Assembly (NCBI RefSeq): GCF_016342705.1 | Contig: NZ_JAEINV010000012.1 | Coordinates: 50,767 to 114,766, forward strand | DNA length: 64,000 bases | Source of the DNA: Lutibacter sp. | Lineage (GTDB): Bacteria; Bacteroidota; Bacteroidia; Flavobacteriales; Flavobacteriaceae | Direction: 5' to 3' | Part shown: piece after piece, positions 42,858 to 50,856 of the stretch | Numbering within the stretch: position 1 is the stretch's first letter | Layout: every line of letters begins with the position of its first letter | Position numbers and translations under genes: made by a program | The notes under the pieces: generated by a model | Databases searched by the model: none | Told to the model about the DNA's origin: nothing | The model's input: the letters and a program-made list of their open reading frames with translations, nothing else

Positions 42858-45128
42858 ATGTTGGAAATGAAAAATATAAAAGTAATTTGTTTGTTGGTTA
42901 TAGGTGTTTGGTTTCAAATTACTGTAGCGCAACAACTACCAGATTCTAAAATTATCCCAACTAACAAACTTTCAAAATATTTGAAAGAGGAAGCAAAAAA
43001 AGAATTGAAAGGTGATTTTTCAATTAAAAATATGGCTAACTTTTTTCGTGAAAAGTACGCTGAACGTTATTTTTATAACTGGAAAATTTTTGATCAACGG
43101 TTTCAAGACTATAAAACACTGTATCCTGAATCGGAAGCTTCTCACAATGAACGTGCTATAGATCATATTTCTAAGTTTTCGGATGTTACGCCTTGGGTAT
43201 TGCCCTTTAATTATTTAAACGGTGATCCAGTTAATGCATATGCTATGAGGCACTTAGCACGTCAGCATAAAATGGTAGATATTGCGTTTCAATACCATTA
43301 TTTGAATGAAAACAGTAATAATTTAACTTATTTTAAAAATCAATTACAGTCCTTAAATACGGCTTTAAAAGCTAATAAATACGAAACTATTAAAGATGGA
43401 AATGGTGTTTTTGAGGCGTTTAGGTCTGGTTACAGAGTGTTAAATTGGTTACAAATTCATTCCATGTTTTTGGGGCAAGAAAATTATACCGATGAAGATC
43501 AGTTAATTACAGTTGCCACTTTATTACAGCATGCGTCTAGTTTATACAAAGAGAATGTTGAATTTGTTCCTGGAAATCATCAAACAAGAGGAATGTCGGC
43601 TTTGGCAATGCTTTCTATTATATTCAGCGATTTTAAGGATGCTGATTTATGGCGAGCACGTTCCATGAAGCTATTGGAAGAGCATATGTTGAAAGAAATT
43701 AATGATGATGGCTTTCAATTTGAACGTTCAGTACACTACCACATGAGCGATATTGATAACTACTACTATGTGTATCAATTAGCTAAAATTAGTAAAGTTG
43801 AAGTTTCAACTATTTGGGAACAAAAGCTAAAATCGTTGTTTGTAACATTAACAAAAATAGCATATCCAGATAAGTCATCTCCTGTTTTACAAGATGATAC
43901 AGATAATCCTTGGGCAGAGAAAAATGATATTTCTGGAGCAATAACGTTGGGTTATTTATTGTTTGAAGATCCTGAAATGGGCTATTTTTCTTCTGAAAAA
44001 GTAGATTCTAAAATGTATTGGTATTTAAATGAACACCAATTATCATTGTTGAAAAATATTGTAAAAAAGGAGCCAACAACTACATCTACTTCTTTTCCAA
44101 CAACTGGTTATTTTATTCAACGTGATGGATGGAATGCAAATGATAAAATGCTAATTATTTCTGCGGGATTGGATGATGAAAAACCAGATCATCAACACGG
44201 AGATATGTTAGGAATACAAGCAATGGCTTATGGAAAAGTGATTTTGCCAAATTATCAAGTTCGCTATTCATTGGCTGATTACGAGTTTTTTAAAAATTCT
44301 ATGGTTAAGAATGTAGCTTTGGTTGATGATGAATTACAAGGTAAAAATTATAAAGGAAATCAAGGAGGAAGCGGCTTTGGAAAGTTTGGTGAATTGCCAA
44401 ATCCTAAAGTTATTACTTGGAATACTTCAAAAGAATTAGATGTTTTTGTAGGTGCACACGATGGTTTTAGTAACGTAGGAGTAAATTATACACGTCAGGT
44501 TATTGATATTAAAAATGGTTTTTGGATTGTAAAAGATAATTTTTATTCTGAAAAAAAGCACACCTATAAACAAGTTTGGCAGGGACATTATTCATTAGAA
44601 AATTCATCAAGTTTAATACGTGCAACTTTTGATGATGCTACAGGAAATGATATTTTCCAATTAAATTCTGTAGATGATGTTCAATCTTCTGGAGCTAGAG
44701 GAAAACAATGGAGTGTTGTTTCAAAAAATAATGCTTCAAATTTTAGTTTTATTACCGTGGTTTATCCATATGAAGGATTTGAAAACAGAATTGATGAAAC
44801 TTCAAAAAACAAGAGTTTAAAAGGTTGGAAATTAAATGATTCAAATTGGAAATTAGTTGGAGATAATGTTGTTTCACTTTCAAAAGAAAATCAATTATTA
44901 GCTTTTTCAGTGCGTAAAATTTCTTTAGGAGATTTTAGTATGGAAATTTCAAGTGTTGGTGATTTTTTTGTCACCAAGAATGAAAATAAAATTACTATTC
45001 AATTAATTGGTGATAAAGAATTAGAACTAAATACCGAAGGAACAATTGAATGCACAATCAACGGTGTAATAGCATCTAAAATTATAAAGATGGCTCCTGG
45101 AATTGTATTAGAGTGCAAAATAAAATAA
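42858..45128 (+). CDS. Heparinase II/III-fold polysaccharide lyase
   Basis: A 756-aa exported lyase with an alpha/alpha toroid followed by a beta-sandwich domain. Signal: VICLLVIGVWFQITVAQ. Conserved blocks: VPGNHQTRGMSALAML (about residues 235-255), FERSVHYHMSDIDNYYYVY (catalytic-type Tyr/His region), DDEKPDHQHGDMLGIQAMAYG (beta-domain metal/structural His) and DGFSNVGVNYTRQVIDI. It differs clearly from the PL17 enzyme at 50857 and is closer in layout to PL12-type heparinase III-like members. In this context it should act on alginate or its oligomers. ATG at 42867 is an alternative start. It follows PL6-1 after 5 bp, and a hairpin terminator stands behind it. Confidence 0.75.
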   Translation: MLEMKNIKVICLLVIGVWFQITVAQQLPDSKIIPTNKLSKYLKEEAKKELKGDFSIKNMANFFREKYAERYFYNWKIFDQRFQDYKTLYPESEASHNERAIDHISKFSDVTPWVLPFNYLNGDPVNAYAMRHLARQHKMVDIAFQYHYLNENSNNLTYFKNQLQSLNTALKANKYETIKDGNGVFEAFRSGYRVLNWLQIHSMFLGQENYTDEDQLITVATLLQHASSLYKENVEFVPGNHQTRGMSALAMLSIIFSDFKDADLWRARSMKLLEEHMLKEINDDGFQFERSVHYHMSDIDNYYYVYQLAKISKVEVSTIWEQKLKSLFVTLTKIAYPDKSSPVLQDDTDNPWAEKNDISGAITLGYLLFEDPEMGYFSSEKVDSKMYWYLNEHQLSLLKNIVKKEPTTTSTSFPTTGYFIQRDGWNANDKMLIISAGLDDEKPDHQHGDMLGIQAMAYGKVILPNYQVRYSLADYEFFKNSMVKNVALVDDELQGKNYKGNQGGSGFGKFGELPNPKVITWNTSKELDVFVGAHDGFSNVGVNYTRQVIDIKNGFWIVKDNFYSEKKHTYKQVWQGHYSLENSSSLIRATFDDATGNDIFQLNSVDDVQSSGARGKQWSVVSKNNASNFSFITVVYPYEGFENRIDETSKNKSLKGWKLNDSNWKLVGDNVVSLSKENQLLAFSVRKISLGDFSMEISSVGDFFVTKNENKITIQLIGDKELELNTEGTIECTINGVIASKIIKMAPGIVLECKIK

Positions 45129-45137
45129 ATAATAAGT

Positions 45138-45168
45138 AGCGCTTTTTCAATTGGAAAAGCGCTTTTTA
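45138..45168 (+). terminator. Hairpin terminator between heparinase-fold lyase and gntK-gnd
   Basis: An 11-bp stem (45138-45148 with 45153-45163, AGCGC core, one G-T pair), loop AATT, followed by TTTTT. It ends only 12 bp before the ATG of the next gene, leaving no space for a separate promoter after it. Confidence 0.75.
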
Positions 45169-45180
45169 ATTTAAAATATA

Positions 45181-47076
45181 ATGGTAATTAGTAAAAATCG
45201 TGTGATTTTTGTAATGGGTGTTTCAGGTGTTGGTAAAAGCACTATTGGGAGTCTTTTATCACAAGAATTGGGAATTCCGTATTTTGATGGAGATGATTAT
45301 CATCCCAAAGAAAATGTATTGAAAATGTCTAACGGTGAACCACTAAATGATCATGATAGATTTGGTTGGTTGGCAAGTTTAAATCAATTGGCAAAAGAGC
45401 AAGTAATAAATACGAGTTGTATTATAGTTTGTTCAGCATTAAAAGAAAATTACAGAACAATTATTAGCCTAGGAATTGAAGTAGTATCAAAATGGGTGTA
45501 TTTGTATGGTTCATTTGAACAAATTACAAAAAGGATTGAGAGTCGTTTAGGTCATTACATGCCGTCATCATTATTACAATCTCAGTTTGAAATTTTAGAA
45601 GAACCTAAAAATGCTTTAAAAGTAAATGTTAGTTTAACGCCAACCGAAATTGTGAAAAAAATAAGAAAAGAATTAATGAATACATCAGAATTTGGATTGT
45701 TTGGCTTAGGAGTAATGGGAAAAAGCCTGAGTCGTAATTTAGCTAATAAAAACATAAACATATCAATTTTTAATAGACATGTTGATGGAGTTGAAGAAAA
45801 TATAGCAGTTGACTTTAAAAATGAATTTGAAGAATTGGAAACAGCTAAGCCTTTTGATGATATTGAAAATTTTGTTAACTCATTGCAACAACCACGAAAA
45901 ATTATGTTAATGGTAAATTCGGGGAAAACAACAGATATTGTTATTGAAAATTTATTACCATATTTATCTGAAGGTGATATTATAATAGATGGAGGGAATT
46001 CAAATTATAATGAAACCAAAAGAAGGTTAGATTATTTACTTTCAAAAAATATCAATTTTATTGGTACCGGAGTTTCTGGAGGTGAAGAAGGAGCTTTAAA
46101 AGGACCAAGTATAATGCCTAGTGGTGATGTAGAAATTTATAAAATGGTGGCGCCATATTTAAATGCAATTGCGGCAAAAGATGCAAATAATTTACCTTGT
46201 TGCACGTATGTTGGAAAAGAAGGAAGTGGTCATTTTATAAAAATGGTACACAATGGTATTGAATATGTTGAAATGCAATTATTGGCTGAAGTTGTTCAAA
46301 TTTTAAAATTATCTGGGAACAATAATGATGAAATTGCTGACATTTTAGAGTCTTGGAAAAATAGTGCAGATAGTTATTTATTAGACATTACAGTTAAAGT
46401 TTTAAGAAAAAAGGAAGGATCTGCTTGGTTGGTTGATAAAATAATGGATAAAGCTGGCAATAAAGGAACAGGAAATTGGACCACTATTGCAACGGCAGAA
46501 TTAGGAGTGCCTAGTACACTAATTCCAGCAGCATTATTTGCGCGTTATTCTTCATTTTATAAAGATGATAGAGTGCAATTGAACAATTTATATGGAGATG
46601 CAAATACATCAACACTTAATTTAGATACCAATGATATTTTAAAAGCATATCAGTTTTCCCGAATTATGAATCATTTTCAAGGATTTAATTTAATTTCTGA
46701 AGCTTCCAAAAAACATGAATGGGATTTGAATTTAAGTGAAATTGCCAGAATTTGGACCAACGGATGTATTATTAAATCATCCTTAATGATTGAATTGGTT
46801 GAAATTTTAAAAGAAACAAGTAATATATTAATGGATAAAAAAATTATTGAACAAATTAAAGATTTAAAATCATCCATAAATATTGTTGTTTTACAATGTG
46901 TTTTAAATGAATTATCAACTCCTTGTTTAAGTGAATCTGTTCAATTTTTTAATGGTTATATTTCAAAAAATTCGCCAGCAAATATTATTCAGGCTCAAAG
47001 AGATTATTTTGGAGCACATACCTACCAAAGAATTGATGATCCATCAGAAAAATTTTATCACACAAATTGGAGTTAA
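45181..47076 (+). CDS. Fused gluconokinase / 6-phosphogluconate dehydrogenase (decarboxylating)
   Basis: A 631-aa bifunctional enzyme. Residues 1-160 are a GntK-type kinase: P-loop GVSGVGKST (13-21), FDGDDYHPKENVLKMSNGEPL and LNDHDRFGWL, all typical of gluconokinase. From about residue 168 comes a full 6PGDH: FGLFGLGVMGKSLSRNLA (NADP site), SIFNRHVDG, VSGGEEGALKGPSIMPSG, GHFIKMVHNGIEYVEMQL (catalytic Lys and Asn), KGTGNWTTIATAELGVP, and the C-terminus AQRDYFGAHTYQRID. Both active sites appear complete, so gluconate would go to 6-phosphogluconate and on to ribulose 5-phosphate on one chain. Alginate itself yields no gluconate, so its place in this locus is unexplained. The Nramp-like gene follows after 29 bp. 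Confidence 0.92.
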   Translation: MVISKNRVIFVMGVSGVGKSTIGSLLSQELGIPYFDGDDYHPKENVLKMSNGEPLNDHDRFGWLASLNQLAKEQVINTSCIIVCSALKENYRTIISLGIEVVSKWVYLYGSFEQITKRIESRLGHYMPSSLLQSQFEILEEPKNALKVNVSLTPTEIVKKIRKELMNTSEFGLFGLGVMGKSLSRNLANKNINISIFNRHVDGVEENIAVDFKNEFEELETAKPFDDIENFVNSLQQPRKIMLMVNSGKTTDIVIENLLPYLSEGDIIIDGGNSNYNETKRRLDYLLSKNINFIGTGVSGGEEGALKGPSIMPSGDVEIYKMVAPYLNAIAAKDANNLPCCTYVGKEGSGHFIKMVHNGIEYVEMQLLAEVVQILKLSGNNNDEIADILESWKNSADSYLLDITVKVLRKKEGSAWLVDKIMDKAGNKGTGNWTTIATAELGVPSTLIPAALFARYSSFYKDDRVQLNNLYGDANTSTLNLDTNDILKAYQFSRIMNHFQGFNLISEASKKHEWDLNLSEIARIWTNGCIIKSSLMIELVEILKETSNILMDKKIIEQIKDLKSSINIVVLQCVLNELSTPCLSESVQFFNGYISKNSPANIIQAQRDYFGAHTYQRIDDPSEKFYHTNWS

Positions 47077-47105
47077 TTTTAATTAACAAATAAGCTAAAT
47101 ATAAC

Positions 47106-48380
47106 ATGCAAGAATTGACAGTTAAAAAATCGATTTTAAAAAAAATAATAGCTTTGGTTCTTGGTTTTGGTCCGGGTATTTTTGCCATTGGTTATACTAT
47201 AGGAACGGGAAGTGTAACTTCCATGATTGTTGCCGGTAGTACTTATGGAATGCAATTAACATGGGTATTATTACTTAGTTGTATATTTTCTGGAGTGTTA
47301 ATGTTTGCCTATGGGAATTATGCTTTAATATCAGGCGAAACTGCGCTTTATGGGTTTAAAAAACATATTAAAGGAGGTAAAATTTTAGCAATTTTAATTA
47401 TTGTTGGAATTACTTTTGGACAATGGAATTCACTAATGGGTATTTTAGGGATTTCGGCCAATATGCTTTTTGAAATTATTGCAATGAATTTTGAAGGAGT
47501 CAGACCATATCAATATGAAATTGTTTTGGCAATTGCAATTGCTGTAATCGGTATTTTTTATTCGGTAATGTTGGTTGGTAAGTATTCTTTCTTCGAAAAA
47601 ATATTAGTTATTTTCGTAACTTTTTTGGGGCTATCGTTTATTGTTTCATTGTTTTTTGTAGCGCCACTTCCTTCTGAAATTATAAGCGGATTAATACCAA
47701 CAATTCCGGAAGTGCCAGGTGGTAAAATGATGGTTGCTGCATTTGTTGGTACAACTATGGCTTCGGCAACTTTTTTATCAAGGCCACTTTTTGTGAAAGG
47801 TAAAGGTTGGACAATTGATAATTTAAAACAACAAAAGAAGGATTCAATAATTGCCGCAATTTTGGTTTTTATTATTAGCTTATCAGTAATGGCAGTTGCT
47901 AGTGGTGCATTATTTCATCAAGGAAAACCAGTTTTAAAAGTATTGGATATGGCAAATACTTTAGAGCCAATTGCTGGTAGTTTTGCAGTTGCAATTTTCT
48001 TTTTTGGAACACTAAGCGCAGGTCTTTCTTCTATTTTTCCTTGTTTGTTAATAACTCCGTTATTAGTTGCAGATTATCAATTAGGTGAATTAGATACAAC
48101 TTCTAAACAATTTAAAATAATTACGTTTATTGCGTGTTTAGTGGCCTTAATTGTACCTGTTTTTGGGGCAAACCCAATTGAAATGCAAATTTTATCTCAG
48201 GTATTTAATGTTTTTGTATTACCAATTGTGGTGTTTAGCATTATTTTAATGGTAAATAATAAAAAAGTAATGAAGGATTATAAAACTGGCTGGTCAGTAA
48301 ATTTAGGCTTAATTTTAGCTTTATTTTTTTCTTTGGTAATTTCATACAACGGTATTTTAGCAATTTCTCAATATTTTTAA
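47106..48380 (+). CDS. Nramp-fold transporter without the metal-binding motifs
   Basis: A 424-aa polytopic protein with about 11 helices and the Nramp (SLC11) layout: LGFGPGIFAIGYTIGTGSVT in TM1 and GTTMASATFLSRPLFVKGKG in TM6. Classical Nramp proteins have Asp-Pro-Gly-Asn in TM1 and a Met-Pro-His segment in TM6; here the corresponding places read GTGS and a Ser/Ala/Thr-rich segment, so divalent metal binding as known is not expected. The gene lies 29 bp after gntK-gnd and between alginate genes. Uptake of a sugar acid such as gluconate is a reasonable inference; a metal role for the decarboxylating enzymes is the alternative. Confidence 0.7.
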   Translation: MQELTVKKSILKKIIALVLGFGPGIFAIGYTIGTGSVTSMIVAGSTYGMQLTWVLLLSCIFSGVLMFAYGNYALISGETALYGFKKHIKGGKILAILIIVGITFGQWNSLMGILGISANMLFEIIAMNFEGVRPYQYEIVLAIAIAVIGIFYSVMLVGKYSFFEKILVIFVTFLGLSFIVSLFFVAPLPSEIISGLIPTIPEVPGGKMMVAAFVGTTMASATFLSRPLFVKGKGWTIDNLKQQKKDSIIAAILVFIISLSVMAVASGALFHQGKPVLKVLDMANTLEPIAGSFAVAIFFFGTLSAGLSSIFPCLLITPLLVADYQLGELDTTSKQFKIITFIACLVALIVPVFGANPIEMQILSQVFNVFVLPIVVFSIILMVNNKKVMKDYKTGWSVNLGLILALFFSLVISYNGILAISQYF

Positions 48381-48457
48381 TCATTATTATTTAGGGTAAA
48401 TTTGCATAGTTAGATGTTAAAATTCAGGTAAAATTTTTTTAGGTTATTAATTAATTA

Positions 48458-48486
48458 TATATTTGGTAAACCAAATTGGTTAACCA
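48458..48486 (+). promoter_or_regulatory. PL6-2 promoter -7 element with two operators
   Basis: TATATTTG at 48458-48465 is a -7 element. Operators TGGTAAACCA (48464-48473) and the perfect palindrome TGGTTAACCA (48477-48486) overlap it and are 13 bp apart, as at 40503. The ATG of PL6-2 is 18 bp downstream. Confidence 0.75.
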
Positions 48487-48503
48487 GTTCAAAAAATATA
48501 TAA

Positions 48504-50843
48504 ATGAATTATATAAAGTCAAAAATCACATACTTAGCATTTCTATTTGTTCTATTAATTTCTTGTAATTCAGCTACTGAAACAGGAATTTTAGTGAAAA
48601 ATATTGATGAATTTAACACAGCGGTTAAAAATGCAGTTCCAGGAACTGTTATTAAATTGTCTAATGGAGTATGGAAAGATGTAGAATTAGTTTTTCAGGG
48701 TAAAGGAACTGAAGAGAATCCAATTAAATTAACAGTTGAAGAAAAAGGAAAAGTTACTTTAGAAGGTGCGTCTAACCTTCAAATTGCAGGAGAACATTTA
48801 ATTATTGAAGGGCTTGTTTTTATAAACGGATATACACCAACTAATGCAGTTATTTCATTTAGAAAAAACAAAAATGAAATAGCGAATAATTGTAGATTAA
48901 CTGAATGTGTGATAGATAATTATAACAATCCAGAACGCCAAGTTCAAGATTATTGGATAACTATTTATGGAAAAAACAATAGATTAGATCACAATCATAT
49001 TGCAGGTAAAAAGAATTTAGGTGTAACTATGATTGTTGGATTGGATACTGATGATAGTATTGAGAATAATCATAAAATAGATCACAACTATTTTGGCCCT
49101 CGTCCAACTTTTGGAAATAATGGAGGAGAAACTTTAAGAATTGGAACCAGTCATTCTTCATTAAAAAATTCAAACACCTTAGTAGAATCTAATTATTTTG
49201 ATAGATGTAATGGTGAGCACGAAATAATTTCAAATAAATCGTGTCAAAATACATTTAAGTATAATACTTTTTTTGAGTGTACAGGAACGCTTACTATGCG
49301 TCATGGAAATGAAACATTGGTTGATGGAAATGTATTTATTGGGAATGGAAAGCCAAGTACTGGCGGTGTTCGTGTTATTAATGAAACACAAACAGTTATT
49401 AATAATTACCATATTGGTTTAACAGGTTACCGTTTTAGAGGTGCATTTGTTATGATGAATGGTGTCCCTAATTCACCACCACATCGTTATGTGCCAGTTA
49501 TTGATTCAAAAGTAAATAACAACACGTTTATTAATTGTGACCACATTGTTTTATGTGCAGGAAATGATGCGGAAAGAAGTCAGGCTCCTAGAAATTCAGA
49601 GATTTCAGAAAATATTATTTATAATGAAAACAAAAAAGATATTTTTACAGTTTTTGATGATATTAGTGGTATAACATTTAAAGATAATATTTTAGAAGAA
49701 GATACAGAAGCTAGTATTAAAGAAGGTTTTGAAACTGCAGCTATTACATTAGTTAAAAATGAACAAGGTTTTTTAATTCCTACTTCAGACAAAATTAAAA
49801 AGAAGGTTACCATAAGTGAAAATATTGCAACTAAAGAGAATACAGGGACTACTTGGTATTCTAAAACGGATAAAGGTGTAGCGTTAAATTCAGGAAAAAC
49901 AATTAAAGTAGCCGCAGGTATTAATACTTTATTTGAAGCAACAAAAAACTCAAATCCAGGAGATATTTTAGAGTTAATTTCTGGCGAAACTTATTTATTG
50001 ACAAAAGCAGTAGAAGTTAATCATCCATTAACATTTAAATCATCAGGAAAAGAAAAATCGGTTATTTTATTTGAAAGAATGATGGCTTTTGAAATTCAAA
50101 ATGGTGGAAGTTTACTGCTTGAAAACATTAAATTTGATGGAGCTAGTTCGCCTGATTATGCTGGAAATTCTGTAATTAGTACTAGTAAAAATTCTATGAC
50201 AGAAAACTATAAATTGTTTATAGAAAACTGTGAATTTACAGATTTTGTAGTCAATCATTCTTTTGATGTGTTAAGAGTTTCTAAAGGAACATTTGCTGAT
50301 ACCATAAGCATTCAAAATTCAACATTTAAAAACATTACAGGGCATATTGCTGCTTTAGATACTGAAACAGATGATATTGGAGCCTATAATGTTGAATACT
50401 TTTTAATGAAAAATAATACTATTACAGACTTGCAAGGTGCCGCTTTGCGTTTGTATAGGGGTGGAAAAGATGAAAGCACATTTGGACCTTTTTTAGAAGT
50501 AGACCATAACGTTTTTAATAATGTAGGTTTTGGTAGTAAGAATAAATACAATGCAGCAATATCTTTATATGGTGTGCAAGTAAATGATATTACAAATAAT
50601 ATATTTACTAACTGTAAACCAATGGAAATGCATTTAGTTGTTGGTGAGCCAATTGTAAATATTTTCAATAATAATTTTTATAATTCTGATGAGATTTCTA
50701 TTTCAGGAGATCAAAAATATAACATTCAAAATTTATGGAAGTTAAACCCTGATTTTATAAAGGGCACTTATAAATTATCAGATAAGTCAGCTTTAAAAAG
50801 TAAAGGAACAGACGGAATGGATTTAGGAGTAATTTTAAAATAA
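48504..50843 (+). CDS. PL6 alginate lyase, second copy
   Basis: A 779-aa lipoprotein (signal AFLFVLLISCNSATE), paralogous to the lyase at 40543 along the whole chain: GILVKNIDEFNTAVKNAVPG, ANNCRLTECVIDN and HKIDHNYFGPRPTFG all have close counterparts there. Lys245 in SNKS and Arg266 in RHGN are the catalytic candidates, with the same 21-residue spacing. The second beta-helix starts near residue 470 (KTIKVAAGINTLFEATKNSN). Sequence outside the core has diverged, which suggests different specificity (MG, G or M blocks) rather than a recent duplication. It has its own promoter and operators and is followed by PL17 after 13 bp. Confidence 0.9.
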   Translation: MNYIKSKITYLAFLFVLLISCNSATETGILVKNIDEFNTAVKNAVPGTVIKLSNGVWKDVELVFQGKGTEENPIKLTVEEKGKVTLEGASNLQIAGEHLIIEGLVFINGYTPTNAVISFRKNKNEIANNCRLTECVIDNYNNPERQVQDYWITIYGKNNRLDHNHIAGKKNLGVTMIVGLDTDDSIENNHKIDHNYFGPRPTFGNNGGETLRIGTSHSSLKNSNTLVESNYFDRCNGEHEIISNKSCQNTFKYNTFFECTGTLTMRHGNETLVDGNVFIGNGKPSTGGVRVINETQTVINNYHIGLTGYRFRGAFVMMNGVPNSPPHRYVPVIDSKVNNNTFINCDHIVLCAGNDAERSQAPRNSEISENIIYNENKKDIFTVFDDISGITFKDNILEEDTEASIKEGFETAAITLVKNEQGFLIPTSDKIKKKVTISENIATKENTGTTWYSKTDKGVALNSGKTIKVAAGINTLFEATKNSNPGDILELISGETYLLTKAVEVNHPLTFKSSGKEKSVILFERMMAFEIQNGGSLLLENIKFDGASSPDYAGNSVISTSKNSMTENYKLFIENCEFTDFVVNHSFDVLRVSKGTFADTISIQNSTFKNITGHIAALDTETDDIGAYNVEYFLMKNNTITDLQGAALRLYRGGKDESTFGPFLEVDHNVFNNVGFGSKNKYNAAISLYGVQVNDITNNIFTNCKPMEMHLVVGEPIVNIFNNNFYNSDEISISGDQKYNIQNLWKLNPDFIKGTYKLSDKSALKSKGTDGMDLGVILK

Positions 50844-50856
50844 TAAACACGAGTTA

